NCBI GenBank assembly: GCA_021805205.1
Contig: JAJZFV010000043.1
Coordinates: forward strand, 235,848 to 299,847
Direction of reading: 5' to 3'
DNA: 64,000 bases
Source of the DNA: Actinomycetes bacterium
Lineage (GTDB): Bacteria; Actinomycetota; Acidimicrobiia; Acidimicrobiales; Acidimicrobiaceae
Positions 28,216 to 36,312 of the stretch are shown here, piece by piece. The position numbers and the translations under genes are program-made. The first letter of the stretch is position 1. Each line of letters opens with the position of its first letter. The notes beneath the pieces were generated by a model. It did no database searches. It saw only the letters and a list, made by a program, of their open reading frames with translations, and was not told where the DNA came from.

Positions 28216-28287
28216 TCGGGGGTGGTGTAATCGGCAACACAGCAGGTTCTGGCCCTGCCATTGGGGGTTCGAGTCCTCCCCCCCGAG
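28216..28287 (+). tRNA. trnQ: tRNA-Gln (anticodon CTG)
   Basis: A complete cloverleaf: acceptor TCGGGGG with CCCCCGA, anticodon stem GCAGG/CCTGC enclosing loop TTCTGGC with anticodon CTG, and T-arm GGGGG-TTCGAGT-CCTCC. Discriminator base G; the CCA end is not encoded. Confidence 0.95.
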
Positions 28288-28372
28288 CTTCGACTCCTAA
28301 AGTGCCTTCCTCAGACAAGAATCCTGCTTCAACTCAAATCTTTCACTGTTGCTTCTGAAATTTTTTGTAGCA

Positions 28373-28388
28373 CTAGCGATATCGCTAG
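28373..28388. promoter_or_regulatory. 16-bp perfect palindrome upstream of tRNA-Glu
   Basis: CTAGCGATATCGCTAG is perfectly self-complementary and lies 35 bases before the tRNA-Glu gene, where a -35 element would be expected. A TATAAA at 28400-28405 is the likely -10 box. Confidence 0.45.
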
Positions 28389-28423
28389 ATATCTAGGCGT
28401 ATAAACTGTTAGCTCTAACGCTT

Positions 28424-28499
28424 GGCCCCATCGTCTAGCGGTCTAGGACATCACCCTCTCACGGTGAAGACACGGGTTCGAACCCCGTTGGGGCTGCCA
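28424..28499 (+). tRNA. trnE: tRNA-Glu (anticodon CTC)
   Basis: Acceptor GGCCCCA pairs with TGGGGCT (G-T at the first position), anticodon stem TCACC/GGTGA encloses CTCTCAC with anticodon CTC, and the T-arm is ACGGG-TTCGAAC-CCCGT. The mature body ends at 28496 and CCA appears to be encoded at 28497-28499. Confidence 0.95.
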
Positions 28500-28593
28500 A
28501 AATCTTGGCTGTCTTTCCAATTTAAAAATTCCCATTACGCTCTCTTGCGCACCTAACTAGACTTTGGGTTACTCATCGACTTTTGGGGGAACC

Positions 28594-29427
28594 ATGGCTA
28601 CCATCTCCATAAACGGCAAACTATTGGATTCAAACGATGCCAAGATCTCTGCGGTAGATCATGGCTTTGTCGCAGGAGATGGAGTCTTCGAAGCGCTAGC
28701 CGTCTATGACGGAACTCCATTCGCAATAGACCGCCATCTTTTGCGCCTTGAGAGATCAGCTCGCGGGATGAGAATGAAGACCCTCCCCGATCGAGAGGCG
28801 ATACGCAGTTCAATCTTTGACGTAGTAGCAGCCAACAAGATCTCTTTCGGCAAAGTTCGCATAACTTTCACTACCGGCGATGGCCCTCTTGGCTCAGATC
28901 GCCTCGACTCAGAGCCACTAACCGTTGTCGCATGCTCCCCCCTGGCACCACTTGCTCCGTCTGCTAGGGTACACGTAGCTCCTTGGCCACGAAACGAGCA
29001 AGGTGTGCTCGCAGGAATTAAGACCAATTCATACGCCGAGAACGTGGTCGGGTTGGATTGGGCTATATCGCAGGGCTCAACCGAAGTAATCTTCAAAAAT
29101 ATCGCTGGGAACTTGTGCGAAGGATCAGGTTCAAACGTCTTCCTTCTAATGGATGGCGAACTAATTACCCCAACTCTATCCTCTGGCTGCCTAGCTGGCG
29201 TAACGCGGGACCTGATCGTCGAATACCTTGGAGCGAAAGAAGTCGATACACCAATTGAATCGTTGACCGAACACCGCTTCCAAGAGGCCTTCCTCTCCTC
29301 GAGTTTGCGCGAAACGCAATACATAGAAGCGGTAAATGGGGTAACTGTTGCGACTGAACCAGGGCCGGTCTCAACTGAAATATCACGGCGCTTCAAAGAA
29401 TTGATTAAAGATAACCTCAACCCATAG
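28594..29427 (+). CDS. Class IV PLP-dependent aminotransferase
   Basis: A 277-residue fold-type IV aminotransferase (branched-chain aminotransferase, D-amino-acid transaminase or aminodeoxychorismate lyase group). The ATG at 28594 follows GGGGGA. DHGFVAGDGVFEAL is the N-terminal family motif, the Schiff-base lysine is in GIKTNSYAENV, and the phosphate-binding segment is EGSGSNVF. The EGSGSN form with a short C-terminus and the length favour aminodeoxychorismate lyase or a BCAT-like enzyme, but the specificity loop does not let me decide. No pabA/pabB or ilv genes flank it. Twenty-one bases separate it from the XdhC-like gene. Confidence 0.85.
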   Translation: MATISINGKLLDSNDAKISAVDHGFVAGDGVFEALAVYDGTPFAIDRHLLRLERSARGMRMKTLPDREAIRSSIFDVVAANKISFGKVRITFTTGDGPLGSDRLDSEPLTVVACSPLAPLAPSARVHVAPWPRNEQGVLAGIKTNSYAENVVGLDWAISQGSTEVIFKNIAGNLCEGSGSNVFLLMDGELITPTLSSGCLAGVTRDLIVEYLGAKEVDTPIESLTEHRFQEAFLSSSLRETQYIEAVNGVTVATEPGPVSTEISRRFKELIKDNLNP

Positions 29428-29448
29428 TGAGGACGAAAGGAAATTAAA

Positions 29449-30447
29449 GTGGCAACCGAGTCCTTAGCTGCTGAAATTCTAGAACAATCCCATAATGAAG
29501 ACACTTTCTTATCCCGCATCGTGAAGCTAGACGGCTTCGGCGGGCGCAGTACCGGGGATTTGCTCGGATTTAATGCCAATGGAAGCTTCGGAGGGCTGCT
29601 CTTTGGCTCAATCGACGAAGAGGTTCGAAGCGCCACTGGCGTTGATCCACATTTTTCATTGGAGGTCGCACTCGGTGACCAAGATGCGGTGGCTAAGGGT
29701 CTCGCCTGCGGTGGAAGCGCAAAAGTAATAACTCAATTTGTTAGCGACGATGTTCAGGTTCTTCTCGATGCGATCGCAAATCGAAGAGTAGTAGCAGCCG
29801 CCACCCACTGGGAGAGCGGAAAGCTTATCTTCGTAAATGAATTCGGAGAACCTCTTAGAAGAGCGGGTGGAGTAAAGCTATCCCCCTCCGCAGAAGGTGC
29901 GATCGTTGATAGACTATCGCAACTTCTGAGCAAACGGACTACCGCCTCAACGGTAGAGTCCGTCGACGGAGTCGAAATTGCCTTCGAAGTCTTTGCGCCC
30001 AGGTCAAGGGGAGTAATAATTGGTTCATCAAAGCTTGCAGACGCAATCGTTGCGCAATTTCGCCTAATCGGAGCTGACCTAAACGTTGTAGATGCACTTG
30101 AAGATACCATCAGTGCAGTCCGCTCCCTATCTACCAACGACGCTCTAATCATCTTGAGTCACGATCATGCGATCGGAGTTCCAGCGTGCGATGTCGCACT
30201 TCGCATCAAGGGCATCTACATCGGAGCTTTAGGCTCTCGACACACACAACAAGTGAGGCGAGACCAACTCCTTGCCCTTGGATTCAGCCCATCCGAGGTC
30301 GACACCATCTACGGTCCAGTTGGACTAAACCTAGGATCAAAGACCCCAGCTGAAACTGCCGTTGCAATAGCCGCTGAATTTCTTGCTCACCGTTCTGGCC
30401 GAAATCCAGCAAGCCTTCGCACCTCAGACGGACCGATAAACGGATAA
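29449..30447 (+). CDS. XdhC/CoxI family molybdenum hydroxylase maturation factor
   Basis: A 332-residue XdhC-type protein. In other bacteria XdhC binds molybdenum cofactor, promotes its sulfuration and delivers it to xanthine dehydrogenase-type enzymes. The N-terminal part shows the cysteine-containing ACGGSAKV segment in place of the usual CGG element, and the C-terminal Rossmann-like domain has LGSRHTQQVRR and the IYGPVGLNLGSKTPAE signature. The GTG start is preceded by GAAAGGAAA. Its likely client in this window is the molybdenum hydroxylase large subunit at 23641-25986. Confidence 0.85.
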   Translation: MATESLAAEILEQSHNEDTFLSRIVKLDGFGGRSTGDLLGFNANGSFGGLLFGSIDEEVRSATGVDPHFSLEVALGDQDAVAKGLACGGSAKVITQFVSDDVQVLLDAIANRRVVAAATHWESGKLIFVNEFGEPLRRAGGVKLSPSAEGAIVDRLSQLLSKRTTASTVESVDGVEIAFEVFAPRSRGVIIGSSKLADAIVAQFRLIGADLNVVDALEDTISAVRSLSTNDALIILSHDHAIGVPACDVALRIKGIYIGALGSRHTQQVRRDQLLALGFSPSEVDTIYGPVGLNLGSKTPAETAVAIAAEFLAHRSGRNPASLRTSDGPING

Positions 30448-30576
30448 TTTCTAAAGCAAGGCACTCAAGGCCTTATGCATCTTTCTATAGATGCGAACAA
30501 AATAAGCTTGCATTTTTGTCCTTTTGTAACGCCACTATGAGAAAGTGCGGCTGATAGCTACCCCTTTGCGCACGCC

Positions 30577-30666
30577 TTCAGGATGTAACCTGAAATAGGC
30601 TCTCTGCGCCGAGAGATGCCCATATCAGAATAGTTAATTGTCCAATTTATAAATAGATTTAGGACA
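30577..30666 (+). promoter_or_regulatory. Promoter region of ald with stacked inverted repeats
   Basis: Upstream of ald lie a perfect TTCAGG/CCTGAA hairpin (30577-30594), a GGCTCTC...GAGAG..GCC hairpin (30598-30620), and a likely -10 box TATAAA (30648-30653) flanked by TGTCC (30639) and GGACA (30662). The last pair looks like an operator around the promoter. Protein or RNA regulation cannot be told apart here. Confidence 0.4.
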
Positions 30667-30683
30667 TCGCTAAGGGGATGAGA

Positions 30684-31739
30684 ATGATCCGAAGCATCGG
30701 AATTCCTGCGGAAACAAAAGACGGTGAACGCCGTGTCGTACTTGATCCATCTGCCGTCAAAGCGGCAGTCAGCGCCGGATTTGAGGTAAATCTTCAAAAG
30801 GGTGCTGGTGGTGGAGCTGGCTTTAGCGACGAAATTTACCAACGCGTTGGTGCAAAGGTGGTTGATACCGCCGAGGAGGTTTGGCTTAGCGACCTCGTCT
30901 GCAAGGTAAAAGAACCTCAGCCCTCGGAGTGGCAGTACTTCCGTGAGGGGCTACACCTCTTTGCGTACCTGCACCTCGCTGCCGAACCAGATCTAGCTCG
31001 AGCACTTATGGCCTCTGGCGTTGAGGCCTTCGCCTTCGAGACACTGAGCTACCCTGCTGGTCTACCTCTTTTGGCTCCGATGAGCGAAGTCGCCGGTCGA
31101 GCCGCCGCAATCATGGGTGCATACTATTTGGCATCAGGTTCCGGAACTCTTCTTGGTGGATCAGCTGGTGTTCCGCCAGCAAAGGTCGTTGTAATCGGAA
31201 TGGGTGTAGCGGGCACTATGGCTGCTAGGGGTGCTCGCGGAATGGACGCTGAAGTTACAGGAGTTGATATTGACCTTCACAGGCTCTTTGAGTTAACTCA
31301 AAATGGAACTATTACCGCCTCACTTGCCTCCTCCGAGATGGCAATAGGAGAGGCAGTTGCAGATGCTGACCTAGTGATCGGCGCCGCCCTAGTACCTGGG
31401 GCGAAGGCACCGAAACTGGTAACGCGCGAACATATTGAAGCGATGAAGCCCGGCTCTGTCGTCGTCGACCTAGCCATAGACCAAGGTGGATGCATCGAGA
31501 CCTCAAAGCCAACCTCCCTTAGCCACCCTGTATTTGTTGAATCGGAGGTAGTCCACTACTGCGTGACCAACGTACCGGGACAGTACCCGAGAACGTCTGC
31601 TCGAGCACTGAGCGCCGCGGTAGTTCCAAGGCTTATCGACTTGGGCAAGGATCCAGCGTCAGATCGTCTTCGCGGTTCACTTAATGTATCCGGTGGAAAG
31701 ATCGTCTACAAAGCGGTAGCTGACTCCCTCGGCTTCTAA
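30684..31739 (+). CDS. ald: Alanine dehydrogenase
   Basis: NAD-dependent enzyme that interconverts L-alanine with pyruvate and ammonia. The ATG at 30684 lies six bases after AAGGGG; a second ATG at 30678 overlaps that site. The protein has 351 residues, slightly shorter than most. The substrate-binding lysine is in CKVKEP and the catalytic histidine in YLHLAAEP; MSEVAGRAA, the nucleotide-binding GMGVAGTMAARGA and the late VTNVPGQYPRTS are family signatures. It opens the polyamine/GABA island, where it could recycle alanine made by a pyruvate-dependent aminotransferase. Pyridine nucleotide transhydrogenase alpha subunits are related but lack the VTNVPG ending. Confidence 0.92.
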   Translation: MIRSIGIPAETKDGERRVVLDPSAVKAAVSAGFEVNLQKGAGGGAGFSDEIYQRVGAKVVDTAEEVWLSDLVCKVKEPQPSEWQYFREGLHLFAYLHLAAEPDLARALMASGVEAFAFETLSYPAGLPLLAPMSEVAGRAAAIMGAYYLASGSGTLLGGSAGVPPAKVVVIGMGVAGTMAARGARGMDAEVTGVDIDLHRLFELTQNGTITASLASSEMAIGEAVADADLVIGAALVPGAKAPKLVTREHIEAMKPGSVVVDLAIDQGGCIETSKPTSLSHPVFVESEVVHYCVTNVPGQYPRTSARALSAAVVPRLIDLGKDPASDRLRGSLNVSGGKIVYKAVADSLGF

Positions 31740-31776
31740 CCGGGTCCACCAATAACACGAAAGGCATAAGCCAACA

Positions 31777-33144
31777 TTGATCAGTTGGAAGAGTCCAGAG
31801 AGCCTCTGGCTTTCTCAAATAGAAAAGGTTAAACCACGTAAGTCCGCTTCACGCGACATGAGCTTTGATGTCGCGATAGTAGGCGGTGGCTATAGTGGCC
31901 TCTGGACTGCCTATTACCTAAAAACAATCGAACCCTCCCTAAAGATCGCGGTCTTTGACGCCAAGTTCGCCGGATTTGGCGCTTCCGGAAGAAATGGAGG
32001 TTGGGCCTCCACTCTCTTTTCCTCGTCTCTTCAGTCTCTGGCCGACCGCTTCTCGCCACTCGACGCCGTAAATCTCTACAACGAATTGCACAACTCTCTA
32101 GTAGAGATCGAAAAGGTAACAAGAGCAAACGATATAAACGCAGACTTTCATAAGGGTGGGACCATTACCGTCGCCCGCAATTTTCAACAGCTAACGAGGG
32201 CAAAAGAGACAATCAACGAATATAAAAGATTTGGCTTTGACACCTACAGCCTCCTCGATCAGGGAAAAGTCCAGGATAGAATCTCGGTTCCAAGTGCAGT
32301 CGGAGGTATCTATACCGCAGAGTGCGCACGTATTCAACCGGCAAAACTGGTTCGTGGTCTCGCCGAGGTAATTGAGGGGCTCGGAGTCGAGATCTTCGAG
32401 CAGAGCTTCGCGACAGATATAGCGAGGAATCAGCTCAAGGTAAACGGAAATCGAATCGAAGCAGAGGTGATCGTTGAGGCTACCGAGGGTTATCGTAGTA
32501 GGATCAAAGGCTCAAAGAGGAGAACAATTCCGATCTACTCCCTGATGATCGCAACGCGTCGACTCACTAATTCAGAGATCCAAAGTGTTGGGCTAAGTGA
32601 CTACGAAACCTTCGCTGACGAGCGCCACTTGGTCATATATGGTCAACGCAGTAGCGACGATCGAATCGTATTTGGTGGCCGCGGAGCCCCATATCACTTT
32701 GGTTCCAAGGTCCACCCCAATTTCGACGACGAAGAGGCGATCTTTTCACTTTTGAAAGAGACCCTATACGACCTAATTCCATCGTTGCGTGGAATCGATA
32801 TCGAATATCGATGGGGCGGCGCTCTCGGCGTACCGCGAGACTTTCTTTCATTCGTCGAATTCGACGGAACTAACTACGCCCGCCTCGGGGGATACGTCGG
32901 CGACGGAGTCACAACAAGCAACCTATCCGCTCGGACACTTGCCGATCTAATTACCGGGCGACAATCCGCTTTGACCACCTTGCCTATCGTAAATCCCAAG
33001 TCTCGAAATTGGGAAGTAGAGCCTCTTAGGGCTATCGGGGTCAATCTTGGCATTCAAGGAACGATGCGAAAAGACATCCTGGAGAAACAGGGCAAAAGTG
33101 GTGACTTCTTTACCAGGATCGCTGACTCTCTAATGAAAAACTAA
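31777..33144 (+). CDS. PuuB-like FAD-dependent amine oxidoreductase
   Basis: A 455-residue glycine/D-amino-acid oxidase-fold flavoprotein. The FAD-binding GGGYSG is at residues 36-41 and is followed by FGASGRNGGW, the segment typical of gamma-glutamylputrescine oxidoreductase PuuB and its relatives; GGYVGDGVTTSNLSAR near the C-terminus closes the FAD site. It would oxidise a primary or secondary amine to an aldehyde with hydrogen peroxide or a quinone as acceptor. No gamma-glutamylputrescine synthetase PuuA is present in the window, so free putrescine or another amine may be the substrate. The TTG start has only AAAGG twelve bases upstream. gabT follows after 20 bases. Confidence 0.83.
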   Translation: MISWKSPESLWLSQIEKVKPRKSASRDMSFDVAIVGGGYSGLWTAYYLKTIEPSLKIAVFDAKFAGFGASGRNGGWASTLFSSSLQSLADRFSPLDAVNLYNELHNSLVEIEKVTRANDINADFHKGGTITVARNFQQLTRAKETINEYKRFGFDTYSLLDQGKVQDRISVPSAVGGIYTAECARIQPAKLVRGLAEVIEGLGVEIFEQSFATDIARNQLKVNGNRIEAEVIVEATEGYRSRIKGSKRRTIPIYSLMIATRRLTNSEIQSVGLSDYETFADERHLVIYGQRSSDDRIVFGGRGAPYHFGSKVHPNFDDEEAIFSLLKETLYDLIPSLRGIDIEYRWGGALGVPRDFLSFVEFDGTNYARLGGYVGDGVTTSNLSARTLADLITGRQSALTTLPIVNPKSRNWEVEPLRAIGVNLGIQGTMRKDILEKQGKSGDFFTRIADSLMKN

Positions 33145-33164
33145 AACATCGAAAGGAAAAAGTC

Positions 33165-34433
33165 ATGACCGAAAAAAACCATTTAGCTCCAGTTTGGTCC
33201 CAATTGACGGGTTTAAAAGTCGCTTCGGGTTCGGGTGCAATTGTAACTACAGTCGATGGTGAAGAGTATCTCGACTTTACCTCTGGAATCGCAGTTACAT
33301 CAACTGGCCATAGCCATCCAAAGGTAGTTGAAGCGATTCAGAGGCAAGCTGCTCGTTTCATCCACGCCCAAGTGAATATCTACATTCACGACCTACTCGA
33401 ACCACTCGCCGCCAAGTTGAACGAAATAACTCCACCATCTATCGATACATTCTTCTTCTCGAACTCTGGCGCCGAGGCGACAGAGGGTTCAGTCAAGCTA
33501 GCTAAAGCCGCCTCAAAGAAGCCCCACATCATCGTCTTCCAGGGATCATTCCACGGTCGCACCGCTCAAACAATGGCGATGACCATGGCAAAGACGGGGT
33601 ACAAGGCTGGCTATGCTCCATTCCCCGCCGGAATATACACCTCTGACTTTCCAGACCCTTTCGTTACCGGACTCGATGAAGATGCTACAACTAAACTCGC
33701 ACTCAAGAGCTTCGATCAAGTACTTGCAACTCAAACCGCACCAACTGAAACCGCGGCAGTTGTGATTGAGTTGGTTCAGGGCGAAGGCGGCTACCGAGCA
33801 GCTTCAAAAGCTTTCGTAGAAGGACTCTACGAAAGATGCAAAGACAAGGGAATCCTATTTGTTGCTGATGAAGTTCAATCGGGGTTTGGCCGCACTGGAA
33901 AACTCTTCGCGGTCGAACACTACGGTATCGAACCTGACATCATGGTCATGGCAAAAGGAATCGCATCAGGTTTTCCATTCTCTGCAATCGGGTCATCCTA
34001 CGAGTTGATGGAAAAGTGGCCTGTTGGTAGCCACGGTGGCACCTATGGTGGAAACCCAATAGGTGCGGCTGCTGCGCTTGCCACAATAGATATTCTCACC
34101 GGCGAAGGATTTATCGAAAATGTTGCCGCTCGCGGAGACCAGCTCCGATCTGGCCTAGAGGAACTTGCTAAGGCATACCCCGCGATCGGAGATGTCCGCG
34201 GGCTAGGAATGATGATCGGATGTGCAATCGTAGATCCGGGCACCGGAGAGCCAGATGCTGCACGAGTAAATGCGATGCTTACACATACCAGAGAGAACGG
34301 GAAAGTAATCCTCCTCAATGCAGGAACGTATAACAACATTATTCGTTGGATGCCACCGCTGATCGTAACTGAATCCCAGATAGCCCAAGGTCTTGCGGCA
34401 TTTGAGGCAGCGCTTAAAGCAACGGAGAAGTAG
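33165..34433 (+). CDS. gabT: 4-aminobutyrate-type class III aminotransferase
   Basis: A 422-residue PLP enzyme predicted to move the amino group of GABA to 2-oxoglutarate, giving succinate semialdehyde. NSGAEATEGSVKLAK, SFHGRT, the DEVQSGFGRTGK strand and the Schiff-base Lys264 in VMAKGIASG are in place. The ATG follows AAAGGAAAAAG. Assignment to GABA rather than ornithine or another omega-amine rests on the neighbouring gamma-aminobutyraldehyde dehydrogenase. A succinate semialdehyde dehydrogenase gene is not in the window. A strong terminator follows. Confidence 0.85.
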   Translation: MTEKNHLAPVWSQLTGLKVASGSGAIVTTVDGEEYLDFTSGIAVTSTGHSHPKVVEAIQRQAARFIHAQVNIYIHDLLEPLAAKLNEITPPSIDTFFFSNSGAEATEGSVKLAKAASKKPHIIVFQGSFHGRTAQTMAMTMAKTGYKAGYAPFPAGIYTSDFPDPFVTGLDEDATTKLALKSFDQVLATQTAPTETAAVVIELVQGEGGYRAASKAFVEGLYERCKDKGILFVADEVQSGFGRTGKLFAVEHYGIEPDIMVMAKGIASGFPFSAIGSSYELMEKWPVGSHGGTYGGNPIGAAAALATIDILTGEGFIENVAARGDQLRSGLEELAKAYPAIGDVRGLGMMIGCAIVDPGTGEPDAARVNAMLTHTRENGKVILLNAGTYNNIIRWMPPLIVTESQIAQGLAAFEAALKATEK

Positions 34434-34529
34434 GACGCGGACCTTTCGAAGATTAGTAAGTTTGGTTTGACATCATAAATAACGGCGACGTAGTCGTCGC
34501 GACTAAAAGTAATAGAGAACCACACAAAC

Positions 34530-34571
34530 AAAGATGCCCCTAGCAATCACCGAAATGCTAGGGGCATCTTT
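34530..34571 (+). terminator. Terminator after gabT
   Basis: A perfect 16-bp stem (AAAGATGCCCCTAGCA) with a ten-base loop and a TTTCTTCTTT tail. It closes the ald-oxidoreductase-gabT unit. The surrounding gene-free stretch 34434-34785 holds this hairpin and the opposing terminator at 34629 and nothing else recognisable. Confidence 0.93.
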
Positions 34572-34628
34572 CTTCTTTGCCCACCACTTAAATTCAGAAC
34601 TGAATCGAAGTGGTGGTTTGCTAAAAAA

Positions 34629-34671
34629 TTGGGGCGCTAGATGATCAAATAAGTCCTGACTAACGCCCCAA
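34629..34671 (-). terminator. Terminator after gamma-aminobutyraldehyde dehydrogenase
   Basis: On the minus strand TTGGGGCG pairs with CGCCCCAA across a 27-base loop, and six T follow directly. It ends the minus-strand aldehyde dehydrogenase transcript. Confidence 0.88.
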
Positions 34672-34785
34672 CGAGGCAGCCGCACTGAGCCCATAAATCT
34701 AAAATACGCAACACTTTATTCGCATAGAGCATCTTGGATTTCAAAGTGCAACTTTTACAGCTCGCGAGACCCTGTAGCAACAGAG

Positions 34786-36222
34786 CTACTCTCCGATATA
34801 GCTCATTACGTGCTTGATACGGGTGTAGTCTTCGAAGCCATACATAGAAAGGTCTTTGCCGTATCCCGAGTGCTTAAAGCCGCCGTGAGGCATTTCGGCC
34901 ACGATCGGAATGTGGGTATTGATCCACACTGCGCCAAAGTCGAGTGAACGTGCCATTCTCATGGCTGTAGCATGATCACGACTCCAAACCGAAGATGCTA
35001 AGCCATACTCCACGTCATTTGCCATCGTCAAGGCCTGTTGCTCGTCTTTGAACCTCTGCACCGTTATCACGGGGCCAAAGATCTCAGATTGGATGATTTC
35101 GTCGGTCTGCAACAACCCCGATACGACAGTTGGCTCCAAGAAGTAGCCCGCATCTCCGACCTTGTGTCCTCCAGTTTCAATCTTTGCATGATCCGGAAGA
35201 CGTTCCAGCAAACCCTGTACCCTAGCAATCTGGTTGACGTTATTCAACGGTCCAAAATCGCAATTCTGCGACGGAGCTCCGGTTGTAGTACCCGCAGCTG
35301 CTGCGCGTAACGCTGCCACAAACTCATCGTGAATCTCATCAGCGACCAGGACTCTCGCCGCCGCCGTGCAATCTTGTCCGGCGTTGAAGTACCCGGCGAT
35401 TGCGATACCTGCGGCGGCCTTTTCGATATCTGCATCCTTGAAGACGATTACTGGGGCATTCCCACCGAGTTCAAGGTGAACCTTCTTTAGGTCTTCAGCG
35501 GCGCTCTTTGCCACTTCCTTTCCAGCACGTACAGAACCTGTAATTGAGACCATCTGCGGAATTGGATTCTCAACGAGGGCTCGACCTGTGTCACGCTCTC
35601 CGCAGACCACGTTGAAGACGCCCTCTGGCAAGAATTCAGCCATGATCTTGGCGATATAAACGGTCGACATTGGCGTGGTATCCGATGGCTTCAGAACCAT
35701 GGTATTACCGGCCGCAATTGCAGGGGCCCACTTCCAAACCGCCATCATCATTGGGTAGTTCCATGGAGTAACTGCAGCACAGACACCGATTGGCTCACGC
35801 CTTATCATCGAAGTGTGGTTCTTCATATACTCCGCTGCGCTACGTCCCTCTAGATTCCTAGCTGCGGCGGCAAAGAAGCGAATCTGATCTACCATCGGTG
35901 GAATCTCTTCAGAGAGGGTAAGCGCGACTGGCTTTCCCGTATTTCGAGACTCCACGGCCACGATCTCTTCAGCTCGCGCTTCAATAGCATCGGCGATTCG
36001 AAACATTGCCAAAGATCGCTCCGATGGCGTGGCATCTCGCCAGGTAGCAAAAGCCGCCTTAGCCGCTTTTGCTGCATCATTGACGTCGGATGCGTCTGAA
36101 AGCGGTGCGGTTCCGTAAACCTCTCCAGTTGAAGGATCAATTATGTCAGAGGTGGCGCCTGAATTGGCTGGCCTTTCTTTTCCACCGATAAAGTTCAAAA
36201 TATGCTGTTTATCCGAAGACAT
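34786..36222 (-). CDS. Gamma-aminobutyraldehyde dehydrogenase
   Basis: A 478-residue NAD-dependent aldehyde dehydrogenase that would oxidise 4-aminobutanal (in equilibrium with 1-pyrroline) to GABA. Catalytic Cys285 is in NAGQDCTAA, general base Glu251 in LELGGNA, and Asn154 in PWNYP. The C-terminal run WINTHIPIVAEMPHGGF and KHSGYGKDLSMYGFEDY is the hallmark of the PatD/YdcW/PuuC-like ABALDH subfamily. The ATG follows AAGGAAG. It lies opposite gabT and downstream of the saccharopine-dehydrogenase-like gene on the same strand. Confidence 0.93.
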   Translation of the reverse strand: MSSDKQHILNFIGGKERPANSGATSDIIDPSTGEVYGTAPLSDASDVNDAAKAAKAAFATWRDATPSERSLAMFRIADAIEARAEEIVAVESRNTGKPVALTLSEEIPPMVDQIRFFAAAARNLEGRSAAEYMKNHTSMIRREPIGVCAAVTPWNYPMMMAVWKWAPAIAAGNTMVLKPSDTTPMSTVYIAKIMAEFLPEGVFNVVCGERDTGRALVENPIPQMVSITGSVRAGKEVAKSAAEDLKKVHLELGGNAPVIVFKDADIEKAAAGIAIAGYFNAGQDCTAAARVLVADEIHDEFVAALRAAAAGTTTGAPSQNCDFGPLNNVNQIARVQGLLERLPDHAKIETGGHKVGDAGYFLEPTVVSGLLQTDEIIQSEIFGPVITVQRFKDEQQALTMANDVEYGLASSVWSRDHATAMRMARSLDFGAVWINTHIPIVAEMPHGGFKHSGYGKDLSMYGFEDYTRIKHVMSYIGE

Positions 36223-36312
36223 GTGATGTAACTTCCTTTCGAAGAATACGTATCTAATTTGCGATTATAGGCAGGAGGAAATCAGGGGGACTTTGGTGAT
36301 AAGAACAAAAAA

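Noticed and set aside
28704..29636. 310-codon minus-strand frame opposite the class IV aminotransferase
   Set aside because: Long but antisense to a gene with clear family motifs; its composition (Ser, Arg, Pro rich) is that of a reverse-strand shadow.
34043..34546. 167-codon minus-strand frame opposite gabT
   Set aside because: Antisense to conserved gabT sequence and runs into the gabT terminator; no start signal.
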